DNA from: Notospermus geniculatus
Taxonomy: Eukaryota; Nemertea; Pilidiophora; Heteronemertea; Lineidae
DNA length: 64,000 nt
NCBI GenBank assembly: GCA_002633025.1
Contig: NMRB01000728.1
Location: forward strand, 47,842 to 111,841
Direction: 5' to 3'
This document shows, in pieces, positions 30,897 through 41,360 of the stretch. The stretch's first letter is position 1, and each line of letters opens with the position of its first letter. The notes beneath the pieces were generated by a model. It was not told the DNA's origin. It was given only the letters and a program-made list of their open reading frames with translations, and searched no databases. Both the position numbers and the translations under genes were made by a program.

Positions 30897-32708
30897 AGTC
30901 GACCCGCAAAGGTATGAACAGCGCCGCGACGTGTCAGCGGCGGTATTTGGCGGTACTAACTGCTAAATCACTGAACGAAAGCGAGGCAGTGACGTAGTCG
31001 TAGGCGTAGCAGACGCTATAAAACAATCGCTAAATTACGCACGATTAGTAAGACGTTTGAAGGTGGCGTGATGTTTACATGTTGATGGATGTTTCTCTAC
31101 GAAAGGTGCCGAAAATTTCATGGAAATCGGTTCAGTTTTGGCCGAGTTATCGATCGAAAGGTAACCTTGTGTTTTCGAAAACAGGCGTTCTTCAAAGTGC
31201 GTACACTTTCTTGAAATAGTATTTTGAAACTTCTGCTTAGGCCATTCGGGTTGTTATAACATAGAAGAATCCACATGCGAAGCGTGGTTTTATGCACGCA
31301 TGTCTGAGGGGTTGACAATCACCCCGAAACACAACCACATTTTCAAGAAATCGCTCGCTTTATTCATTGTCAATTGGTTCCATGGGCTCCGACGGTGGCG
31401 CTGACTGGTCGAATCGTCAGTCAGCGCCATGTCGGCCGCCAAGGAACCAGGTTTATGGCTGCGAGAATCGTTACCTACTGTTGTTCAAACTGCGTACAAA
31501 AACTTGAAATGAAATTAACACAGATAGGAGATTGATAGTTTCTCCGTCCATTCATTTTTGGTGGTTTTATGCAGGCAAGTATTTATGGAGTTATGGCGAT
31601 GTTTTAAGGCGGGGGGGGGGGGGCACCTATGCCGACATTTTTGACGCTCTTTGAAAACAAGCGTCCTAACATATTCATGACAAAAAGTAACTAATTGATG
31701 TCAACAAAATGTTTTAGCTACAACCTTTATGCTCCCGTTCTGTGAAAGAATTGTTCATTTTGACCAATTACGATGGAGTTCATTAAGTTATAACAAGTTG
31801 TCAAAATTTGAGTTCGCAAACAATTTTGCAGACTAGGGATGCGACACATCAGTTTCCCACATAGTCTGTAACATACAGGCCTGATGCCTGCAGGGCCTAA
31901 CGATCCGTTTTTTACGAAAGTACTTTCCATTTAATTAGTATAAACTATTTAATGCCAAAAAAGGCTCGATTTACAGTTTTTGAAATATTTCATATTCCCG
32001 ACCAACTATCCAAAAAAGGCGATCGTGTTGCTCTAGAATGCACATATGACAATAACATCCAAAAGAAATTTTTCAAATATATGTGTCCAAAAAAGAGAAA
32101 ACTTGTAATTTCCATACCGCTGGCAAGTTACTTCTTTGTTATGTAGATTTGCATTATTCCCGCCCTTTGAATAAACTCTGTTCGGCCACTTGTGACCAAA
32201 GCACCAGTGACAGAGCTGAACAATACCCGCAGTGGACACAAAAGATTTACGGTCGGCACGTACACTGAAGATTGGTTTTCGAAAACAGTATACCAGGGTG
32301 AGCGGATTTAATCTGAATGTGAATGACTGGTCGCACAAAGGCCAGTTCCGTAGATTGCCACTAGGGAATGAGCTCAGCTATAGGTAGCCCCCCACCTTAA
32401 CGACGCTCTACTCCAAGTGACCTCCAGTTCTGTGCGGAGGACGAAGTTTCTTAAACGATTTCTCTTCACTCGTTTGCATTATTCCAAAATAAATTACACT
32501 AATGGAAAGCTCAATGTCTTAGCTAAATACTGATGTATGGTTTATGTGGTTGAATATGAACGGTCTTCTCGATAAACGCACTTTTGTGCTAGGTGTCTGG
32601 TTTCTCGAATGTGGTACTCGAGGAGCCTTGTCGAGGGCCCCGATCGCCTATTATTTTCCCGCGCGCAAAATAAATCTGCCGTACAAAAGGGCCTTTGTGG
32701 GTCGACTG
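30897..32708. mobile_element. 1.8-kb TIR element inserted in Penelope copy 2
   Basis: Ends are CAGTCGACCCGCAAAGG and CCTTTGTGGGTCGACTG, with TTCT duplicated at 30893-30896 and 32709-32712. Penelope copy 1 preserves the uninterrupted site (reverse complement of about 25850-25880: GTGCCTTTCTGGTTTAGG), so insertion boundaries are exact. No transposase frame. It contains a 15-G run (31609-31623) and a hairpin TGGCGCTGACTGG...TCAGTCAGCGCCA near 31393-31428. Superfamily unassigned; the 4-bp duplication excludes typical hAT (8 bp), Harbinger (3 bp) and mariner (TA). Confidence 0.9.
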
Positions 32709-33133
32709 TTCTGGTTTAGGCCTTTTCCCTTCCCCTATTCTGTTCATTGGTCAGTGATTTGCTTCTGACGGTCTCCTAGTCTTTCTTTCTATATCTATTC
32801 ATTTTATTCTGACGCCATACTCTGTTTATCTGTAGGCGCTATTCTTTAGCAGCATTTCTCTTCATTCCATGTCATTTTTAGAGGTCATACATTGTCTTCA
32901 TGTCAGTCTTGCTTATTTTAAATTACACATGTCATAAGTTATTAAACTTTCTTTCAGCCTAATTAGTTTTCTACTAATTACAGACACTCTTTTATTGATT
33001 AGGTCAAGCAACCAATTTTGGGGCTTGGCCTCTATTCATTCCTTAATTGCTGACTCCTCCTTTTTGCACAGGGTATTTCAGATCTACATTTGGGATTCAG
33101 CTCAGTCTTTTCTGAAATCTACTGTGGAAAAGT

Positions 33134-33184
33134 GCCAGCCTGAAGAAGACCCCGGTTGGGGTCGAAAATTTGCTAAGTCCTGGG
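33134..33184 (+). ncRNA. Hammerhead-ribozyme-like motif at the Penelope 3' end
   Basis: CCAG, a CTGAAGA core box, a strong stem-loop GACCCCGGTTGGGGTC, GAAA, then ATTTGCTAAGT, C and CTGG appear in the order and spacing of a hammerhead ribozyme. Core position 7 is variable in known hammerheads, so CTGAAGA is allowed. Penelope-like elements are known to carry hammerheads. Stem III next to GAAA pairs only if one extra A is bulged, and stem I has a C-C mismatch at its base, so activity is doubtful. Confidence 0.35.
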
Positions 33185-33791
33185 AGGTGTATCACATTAC
33201 ATGCCGCCGAACAGCGCAGATTACACTCCACAGGCGACAATCCGATCCAATCGTCGCTCTTGCTGCAGTGCAGTGTGCTGCAGGCTGTAGCCTGGCGATT
33301 GACCTGTATTCTTGTTGGCACCATTGTTCCGCTTCGAAGTTATACAGCGGTCAATGTAAACCCTGCACCCGCCTGGTCAGGGGTTCGACACTTAATCGAC
33401 ACTTCAGAAATTGTAATGCGTCCAGGGATTGACATTTTTGGACCCAAGGTGGTGCATACATTCACCAGGAATTCACCACCTATAAGGGTTGTTGAACTTC
33501 GACTTTTTCACCAATGAGAAAGTAGGTGTGCGTCGGAAAATCACCATAAAGACGGTTGGCGATGGAAAACCATGTTGGAGGACAACAGAAGACAACAATG
33601 GTTGCCATAGTTTGCTACTGTTGCTCCTAAAACTTGACTGCTAAGTGCATTGTTTTTCCGCCAATGTGGGTGCATTTCCCCCCAGAGTTGTGAGACACGG
33701 TCCATACAAACTCACACTGTCTTCTAAACGATCAGAATTTCTTTAACATTTCATCCTGAAGAAATCAGGTCCTCTTAGCTTAGCTCCGTAA

Positions 33792-33941
33792 GGCTATGGT
33801 TACACCGAACGCGATGCGTTGACAGGCGCGTCAAAGTCGTTGTTTTTTTCCGCTGCACTGCACGCAAACAAAGGCTTTCAAAGCATAAATCGCACACGTT
33901 GCCCTGTCGCACGCGAATTCGCGTTCGGTGTATCCCTAGCC
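33792..33941. mobile_element. Harbinger-like MITE, TAA target duplication
   Basis: A 150-bp element, GGCTATGGTTACACCGAACG ... CGTTCGGTGTATCCCTAGCC, flanked by TAA at 33789-33791 and 33942-33944. Confidence 0.85.
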
Positions 33942-33944
33942 TAA

Positions 33945-34440
33945 GGGTAGGGACACACCTAACGCGATTCGCATGCGATCGGGCGACGCATGCGTCAAAA
34001 CCTTTGTTTGTGTGCAGTGCGGCGGAAAGTAACAAAGGCGTTGCCGCATGCGTCAACGAATCGCGTTAGGTGTGTCCCTAGCCTTAGGGTAGGGACACAC
34101 CTAACGCGAATCGCATGCGTCAAGTGCTTTGTTAGCGTGCAGTGCGGCGGAAAATAACAAAGGCTTTGTCGCATGCGTCAACGAATCGCGTTAGGCTAGG
34201 GACACACCTAAGGGTAGGGACACACCTAACGCGATTCGCATGCGATTGGGCGACGCATGCGTCAACGCAATTGTTTGCGTGCAGTGCGGCGGAAAATAAC
34301 AAAGGCGTTGTCGCATGCGTCAACGAATCGCGTTAGGTGTGTTCCTACCCTTGGTAGGGACACACCTAACGCGATTCGTCGCCCGATCGTGTCCCTACCC
34401 TTAGGGTGGGGACACACCTAAGGCGATTCGCTTTAGAATG
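33945..34440. mobile_element. Nest of related Harbinger-like MITEs
   Basis: At least four head-to-tail or nested units share GGGTAGGGACACACCTAACG ... CGTTAGGTGTGTCCCTA ends. They lie at 33945-34083, 34087 to about 34210 (right end lost), about 34212-34352, and fragments to about 34440. Junctions are TTA or TAA. The cores share GCATGCG, GTGCAGTGCGGCGGAAA and AACAAAGGC. The nest starts exactly at the duplicated TAA of the preceding element. Confidence 0.8.
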
Positions 34441-35450
34441 CAGCGTATTATGTTGAATGGGAGATGTTTACTCGTTCAAAGCCGTAGGTCAAATGAATCA
34501 CCCGCCATGTTCGATAGAAATGATAGAGTTGCGTTGCTGGTCACGTGACCAGTTTGTCAGGCAACGTGATTCAGTACTGTCCGAGAAGGTCGGCTGTTCC
34601 GAGTGTGTTCTTCCACCACCGTAAAAGGAATAATGTCGAAGTAAATAACCAATTATCTGATCAAATCAACAGAATATGATTGCGAACGTTTAGAAAGTAA
34701 ATTAGACAACTGTTGCCAGCTTTTACAGAACAATTTAAAGAATTTATTAGTTTCATAGGCACACAGTGTGGAAAATGAAGGGAGTAAGCTATCCCGACGT
34801 CACGGTCATTCTACTCCACAGGACGTGGCCGGTTTGTTCACGTACTCGTGCGTGCGAGTTTATAGGGAGCTAAGCTAGGACCTAATTTCTTCAAGATGTA
34901 ACATTTCGGCATTTTCTGTTACAAAATGACGGTAAAATTCACGAAATACACATGTAGTCAAATCATGAAATGACAAGACAGGGCTGCGAATAAAATGTCA
35001 AAGTACCGGTACACTGGTACTGTCTGATTTCCCGGTTATGGTGATCACTTGTAAACCTCCCTCCCACTGCAGAGTTGTAACAGCTAAAATTGCCCTCAAT
35101 ATATTACCAGCCACACGTCACGAAGTACCTATAATCAGATTAAATTCCTGTTTTGCGTGCCCGCTGACATATCCGATTCCGCCATTTTTTAGTGCGGCGT
35201 CGATGAGACGTCGTTTCGAACACGATTCCCTGATCCATGATCGCCAGGCATGATGCACCGCCAGGAATAATGCCATCCGTCAGGTGTTCGATAAGAAATT
35301 CTGTTTAATATCCAGGCTATCGACGATTTTTCACAAACATCTGTTTATTCTATCGTCAGAAAATTGTCGGTAAAATAAAATTTCACCACTCAGAACTCGA
35401 CTCAGATTCGACGTCGTACATGCGTCGATCCCCATTGGATTTATTCCCAC

Positions 35451-35555
35451 TTCGCCCCTTCCCATTTCGCCCCTAACGGTAAATCCATTAACTACTGGTA
35501 GCTAACCCTAACCAATAACCATTAGGGGGCGAATTGGGAAAGGGCGAAATGGGAA
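35451..35555. repeat. Imperfect inverted repeat of TTCGCCCCTTCCCATTTCGC type
   Basis: CTTCGCCCCTTCCCATTTCG at 35451-35470 and the inverted GGGGGCGAATTGGGAAAGGG plus CGAAATGGGA at 35525-35554 flank a CTAACCCTAACC-like centre. Confidence 0.7.
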
Positions 35556-36558
35556 GACACCCCCCATTGTGTACACACAGGCTGCGCGAGACTGCTTGCG
35601 TGAGATTGCTTTTGCACAGACCTGTGTAGCCGTGGAACGCATCACATCGGCCAGATTTGGCCGACGTGTACGTCCGCGACCTCATCACAGCGTAGGAATC
35701 TTAACCGAAAAAATAAATCCAAGTTATTGGCGTTGTTTAATGCAAATATATTTACAGATTTATTGTGAATAATTGTATGGCAAGTAACAACTATCATAAT
35801 AAGCGAGGTTTGTAGGTATTTTGATCCTAGTAACTACGGGGATCGAGGGATCACATGATCAGCCAAGCCAAGTAGTTCGCTGTCAATCACCCGGCGCCAT
35901 CTTGATTTCCCACAATCCTGTGAGCACGGCGTAACAGATTGGTGCGAGGCAGGAGCGCCTTCTGTTGTAACAATGGTCGATGCCTGACCAGGGGGTGCAG
36001 GGTTTACATTGACTGCTGCATTATTGCAAATGGACTGCGTTTGAAAATAGTGAGCTTATGACTCACCCCGAGAAAACCGTCGATAACGAGAACGACTTCA
36101 AGGCGTGTCAAACGTGAATCATTGGCACAATGACGTCCCTCAAACAAGAGTTGCGTGGTGCAACACGATTGCCTTTGATGGCGAATTCCACAAAAAGAGA
36201 ATCGTTTTTCGTGTGCCGATTTGTCAAATTTTCTTCACTCACAAAAATACCATTGAATAGCATTCGTTTTTTAAATGTTGTTTTAGTGTGGCGCTGCGTC
36301 CTCACTTTCGAATAGTCGTCAGCCACAAAGTCATGAAGTGCGCGTCGTACGGACATTTTGATTCGGAAATGCTGTAGGCTTGAGTACTCACCAATTATCC
36401 AATCTCATACCAAAACACCCCTTAAGCTACCTACAAAGGCCCTAATTATGGATAATCGATTGGAGTAACCGAAGAGGACTCATTAATGTCAGTGCTATCT
36501 GCCGAATGTCTGGAGTTGTTCCGTTAAAGTGCGCCTAGTTTCAACACGATTAGCCTAA

Positions 36559-36813
36559 AGCGGGGAATCCACCTGTGATTTTCAACATGATTTTGCTTTG
36601 CGACTTGCTTTGCAACTGGGTTGCGTTGCAACTGGGCACTCGATCGCCGTAGTGGACTAGCTAGACGTGATTTCCACCAATGGCGAAGATGTGGTCAATT
36701 TCAGTCGGCAATCGGTCGGCGACCGGTATCAGTTCCTTGCGATCGGATTCAATCGCAGGCAGCAGGTTGCAAAGCAAGTCGCAACTCAGAAAATCAGCAG
36801 TGGATTCTTAGCT
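36559..36813. mobile_element. Harbinger-like MITE, TAA target duplication
   Basis: The 255-bp element has ends AGCGGGGAATCCACCTGTGA and, inverted, AGCTAAGAATCCACTGCTGA. TAA lies on both sides (36556-36558 and 36814-36816). The interior is rich in GCAAC/GTTGC. Confidence 0.75.
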
Positions 36814-36816
36814 TAA

Positions 36817-38001
36817 AGGGACTCTAGAGGGAACCGGCTATTATGCTACTATGAGTACCATTTAGCTTCAACCAGCTGGCGCCACTGGTCAGACGTGGGA
36901 AATTCTATAAATAGCTCTGGGGAACCCATGATGATGTCACGTCAGCCATGGAATTCCGAGCGTTAAAAATAGATACACCTCATGGAAAAGACCCACGGTC
37001 TGGCGGAACAAACTACTATTATGCAATTAGATTTAGAATAATTATAATCCCATTACATGTACCTCAGAATACTCAGAGGTTTATTCAGTAGTTTGCACAG
37101 TTGGGGCATTATGTTGGGGTCGGACTTGAGCCAAAGGAAAGCTGAAGTTGACTTTTCTCAATGCTTCGAGCATAGGGAAAGTCTAACGTTTATGAAACTC
37201 TCTGAGTGCCAAATAGATTATACAGAAATATAGTCAGGGGTTTGAGAGAAATGGACTAATTGGAAATATAAAAATCTTAGTCAGATTTGTGCATTTGAAG
37301 ATGTGTATATTAATATAGCGCCCGTCGAATCAGAGGCACTGCACTGTACACTTCATTAACCGAGTTCTCGGGGAAAACTTGATGATAAAGCTTTGTTTTT
37401 CATGGACACTTTGTTTTCTTGAAGGGCTGAATTTGGGACATTGGTTTTGGAGGGGTGTTCATTGGCGGGAATTTGGGCAACACCATAGAACGGCATCATT
37501 TGCACCGAACCATGCCCAGTCCATGCAGACCGAACACCGTACAAAGGAGATTCAACATCACACAAGTTATGCTCAGTATACATGGTAGACATGAATACCC
37601 TCCGTTCAGATACACATAAAAAACACCACAAAGGTCCAATTACATGCACCTTGCCATTCAACCATGCAATGACAAGGTTTAATTCCTTATCATAAACATC
37701 GCTAAATCGCCAGCACTGGCACACTTCCCAATTGATATTATGTAATGTTAAGAGATTCGCTGTGATTGACCTTTCCTGAGCTCCTCCTAACTTGTGTCTA
37801 TTTTTAACGCTGGAAATTCCATGGCTGACGTGATCATGTGTTCCCCAACGCTATTTATAGAATTTCTCGCGATTCTGCCTTGTACCTGCGCATGCGTACT
37901 TATCGACAAATTTATAAACTATTACTGCGACCTGCCACCTATGATTGAGATATTCAACTGACGAATATCCGTGGTATCCGTGAGTTCCCTCTAGAGTCCC
38001 T
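36817..38001. mobile_element. 1.2-kb TTAA-flanked TIR element
   Basis: Ends are AGGGACTCTAGAGGGAAC and its reverse complement, with TTAA at 36813-36816 and 38002-38005. A second inverted pair inside (GAAATTCTATAAATAGC / GCTATTTATAGAATTTC, with CGTCAGCCATGGAATTCC / GGAAATTCCATGGCTGACG) makes long arms. TTAA targets are used by piggyBac and Kolobok transposases; no transposase ORF is present. It shares its left target with the preceding MITE. Confidence 0.85.
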
Positions 38002-38469
38002 TTAAGGAGCAATTCGTACTTATCGCGTTGCGCTCCACCGTTTCTTCTGTATAAGTACCAGTATGTATTTATTAAAGCCCCCGTCACATATCCACTTCTG
38101 GCCCCGTACGGCGATTAAAAACAGACATTTTGGCCAATTTCGTACGGTGACCGGACGGCTCCCTTACGGATCCCACAGGCACCGGGACATTTTTCACTAG
38201 CCGTAGGGACGCCGCGGTGCTGAGCTGGCTGCTCCCAATTCTCCCGGCTATTTCATCTGACTGGTAGGCCGTAGAAAGCCCGCAGTGGCACCCTAGGGGT
38301 CCCGTCCGGTGGCCGGGCTGCGATTTACGAAATCTTCCAGACATCGTCGGAGGGATGTGCAGTGAATATATATAACTATTAGTTAGGCAAACATTCTGTA
38401 GAGGGCAGCACCTGTAAAAGCAGCTACGGACAGCGGGTATAGGGTCAGGGTGTGTAGGGGGTAGGGTTA

Positions 38470-38635
38470 GATTATTCCCCCCCCCCCGGAGGGGGGGTTA
38501 GGTTAGGGTTCAGTTAGGTTAGGGTTCAGTTAGGGTTAGGGTTCAGTTAGGTTAGGGTTCAGTTAGGATTAGGGTTCAGTTTTAGGGCTAGGGGTAGGGG
38601 GTAGGGGTAGGGGTAGGGGTAGCAGTATATTAGGC
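38470..38635 (+). repeat. Telomere-like minisatellite
   Basis: Degenerate TTAGGG units (GTTAGGGTTCAGTTAGG and variants) grade into GGGGTAGGGGTAGGGGTAG. Confidence 0.85.
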
Positions 38636-38693
38636 CTATATATTTACTGCTTGTACGGATAATACACCAAAAATTTCCTGGGGTCGACCAGCT

Positions 38694-38770
38694 GGCCCGC
38701 TGGCTCAGTGGGTAGAGCGTGCGGCCGTGACGCAGGCGATCCGTGTTCGATACCCGCCGGAGGCTATCGA
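38694..38770 (+). repeat. tRNA-derived SINE-like segment
   Basis: TGGCTCAGTGGGTAGAGC (A-box-like) and CCGTGTTCGATACCC (B-box-like) are spaced as in a tRNA gene. The T-stem and acceptor do not pair properly, so it is a tRNA-derived relic or SINE head rather than a working tRNA gene. Confidence 0.55.
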
Positions 38771-39540
38771 CTTTTTCACGCGTCTATTCTCTTTGTATTC
38801 TTTTTGCTGAAATTTTCTAAGTCCATTTGCCCGTGCACATCCCTCCGACGATGTCTGGAAGATTTACCCATTCGCGACACGGCTGGTTCCGCACGGTTTT
38901 TTCTGCCAATTCTCGTGAAAAAACGTTGACGGGCGCCTTGTGGTGCTCAAGGGTGCCGCACGGCTATCCTGCGGCCCCCTAGCATGCCTAGGGTCCCAAG
39001 CGATATGTACAGCCTTGGAAATTAGTAAATGGACAGTGAAAATGTTGTGTTTCTCAGAACTGATTGATGATAATGAGGAACCGGAGGAACTAATCCATGA
39101 CGTGGCGCTGATGAACAACTCAGTCTAAAATATGACGTCGAAAGTGAGGCTAACGTTATTTGCCATTTAATTCTGGAAACTACACCCTATTTCCAGCCCT
39201 GAAATACCCGAAGTAATCCATTGAATTTCGAATTTCACACGTTTGACATCAAGTTTAGGACTGACTCAATGTATCTGAATGTTTTCAAGCGAAAATTCAA
39301 GCGGGAACATGTTGAATTTTATCAATAAAATTGACTAATTTTAGCGTAAAGAACAGATCGAAGAGCAACGCCACTGATTCTGAATGACGCACGACGCAAC
39401 GATGTGCGACGTCAAAGAGGTTTACAACGTCGCGGCGCATGCGTTTTTGAGTAAAAACTGAGTTGTTCCCCAGCGCCTCCTTTGGGCACTCCGATTCCCC
39501 ATTGAATGCGGTTTTCTGCATATGATAGGCAAATTATCTG

Positions 39541-41350
39541 GCTATAAACGCATAGTGATGACCTTGAAAATGCTATCATAGAAATTGCCGAATTTAGCGA
39601 TTTCCAAGGTGACCCAAAATCAACTATTTTGTTTTTTGAAAAACCCAACATTTTTCACAGGAGACTTGTCCGCCACCCTCAAAAATGGTCCCTAGTTCAA
39701 GTTTCATCAAGATGCGAAATCCCAAGACTGAGATAAACGCCTTTTTATCAAATATCGTCAGCTGAAATGGGCAATCGGTATTGAGAAAGCCCCTAGGCAT
39801 GTGACCTCTACTACTCAAGTTGTTGATCAATACTCATGACCTGGGCCTGGGTATTCCCCAGTTATTCTTGAAAGCTGTTATGAATCTTACGTAAGACTGC
39901 ATATCTTTTGAATGGTGTTGATTAGGAAGTCCTTTGACTACTTCAATAAAGGTTTATTGAATACACAAAAGCCACTCACAGCAGGAATATGCATGATGAC
40001 TTTGGCCTATACACTTGACCAAGGTCCTGGAGACATGTCAGGTCACTATTCACTGCTCAGTGACTATTGTATTGATTGAGGGCAGTGAATGTGCAGGGGC
40101 CATCTAAAAAGGCATTGACTCTGGGCTTATAGAACAAGAGGCCCATGGGCCTTGCGCTCAGCTGACATTTGATGTCTCAGTTTGATAGGCTAAGGCATTG
40201 GCCTAAGAGGTAGGGCCTACTGCAGTCTTAGGACGGTTCGTGGATGATGTCAAATTTCATTCACCAGGTGAGCATGTTTTGATGGGATAAAGTCTGCTAA
40301 TTATGATTAGAGACTCGGTCCAATACAATGTTGCCAAGAATGAATCACATTTATTTTGGAAAGAGAATGTTTTTAATGGCGAAAAGTGTGTAACAAGAAA
40401 AAAAGTGTACCAATTTCAATGGTGAGTTATGGCCTCTCACGGGCCGCTCACCAATATTAATCTCCTGGTCACCACAGGAAAAAAATAATCCTTCGCTGCC
40501 TTTATCATGCCAATGGAGACTCCTCCTCTTCAATAAGCATGGAACGTCACCTGACAAGAAAATTTATCATACTCCCACATTGTATAGTGCTTTGTACTGG
40601 TTGTTATTACCTTCTCCTTCTCTTTGTTGGCTGTTTCTCTTTGCTGACTACTTTTGTAGTGGTTGTTATTACCTTCTCCTTGTTGGCTGTTTTTCGCTGT
40701 CACTACTTTCGAAGTTGGACGTTTCTTCTATCACTTTACATTTTTTACAGGCTTTTTCCAAAGAACCTGAAACCGAAACATATTTTATGATGTCCGAGCT
40801 AACACGAACCTTGAATTCTGGTTTTATGTGATTTCATTAATACATGGACATCATGAGGCGGTCCGACCACTGGTCTGAGTAACATACACTGTAGGGCAAT
40901 ATGAATCTCATGTTACTGTTGTCATCCCTGAATGCTTACAAAAGAAAACTGCTATACCGGTACTTACTTGTTTTGTACCATGGGGCCTTAATGGGCAATG
41001 AAACCCACGAATCCTGTGGGTACCTCCATCTTCCTAGCAGCTATCTGGCACCTGTTCGTACTGGAGGCCAAAGGGCACTGCTGGTGCCATCAAGCCAGGT
41101 TTCCCGAATAACCGCTAGTTCATTTGTATCCATGTATTCCACAACCAAGTACATCGATGACATGATGATATTGAAATTGACCTGAAGAAATTCATGCAGA
41201 TGCAGTCAATCCATATTACAGATCCATTTTTTTTCTTTTCCACAAGTCTTTAATTTTTAATTTCATTTTTTTGGTTTGCTTTAGTAACACAATCATGTAG
41301 GCCTATCATGATCTCAAACAATTCGCTCCTAAATTATATTCATTGCCAGA
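39541..41350. other. No supported gene; second AAGAGGCCCATGGGCC head at 40134
   Basis: The region holds only short frames. CAAGAGGCCCATGGGCCTTG followed by CGCTCAGCTGAC (40134-40165) repeats the word at 22568, but no matching hairpin tail follows. The CTTCTCCTT/GTTGGCTGTTT words at 40607-40690 form a short direct repeat. Confidence 0.45.
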
Positions 41351-41360
41351 CTCCAGCCCT

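Larger units (their letters stand above)
29910..33165 (+). mobile_element. Penelope-like element, copy 2 (inverted, rearranged, interrupted)
   Basis: Plus-orientation 5' region (29910-30090, matching 28215-27885 reversed) is followed by an inverted RT N-terminal segment (30091-30313). Plus-orientation endonuclease and 3' region come next (30307-30896 and 32713-33165), interrupted by a 1.8-kb TIR element. RT core is missing. Together with copy 1 it forms a large inverted pair centred near 29.06 kb. Confidence 0.8.
33345..36018. mobile_element. 2.7-kb CAG-ended TIR element carrying nested MITEs
   Basis: Left end CAGCGGTCAATGTAAACCCT plus GCACCCGCCTGGTCAGG, and right end its reverse complement with two or three differences (CCTGACCAGGGGGTGC...GACTGCTG, ending 36018). 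I could not match a target duplication. It encloses the Harbinger-like MITE nest. The remaining interior (34441-35450) has no supported gene. Confidence 0.6.
38330..38861. mobile_element. TIR element carrying telomere-like and tRNA-like DNA
   Basis: A perfect 32-bp inverted repeat (AAATCTTCCAGACATCGTCG plus GAGGGATGTGCA) bounds a 532-bp insert in family A. Inside are a C/G homopolymer pair, a GGTTAGGGTTCAGTTA-type minisatellite (38470-38630) and a tRNA-like stretch (38694-38770). Confidence 0.85.
38084..39540. repeat. Dispersed repeat family A, copy 2 (interrupted)
   Basis: 38090-38329 matches 1995-2290 in order. After a TIR insert (38330-38861) the family resumes (TTCTGCCAATTCTCGTGAAA, CTTGGAAATTAGTAAATGGA, TGTTTCTCAGAACTGATTGA). 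The last part also matches 57605-57705 reversed, where a ~420-bp piece (about 39085-39507) is absent. Confidence 0.75.

Noticed and set aside
38694-38770. Functional tRNA gene
   Set aside because: Only 3 of 5 T-stem pairs form and the acceptor GGCCCGC has no partner; kept as a SINE-like relic.
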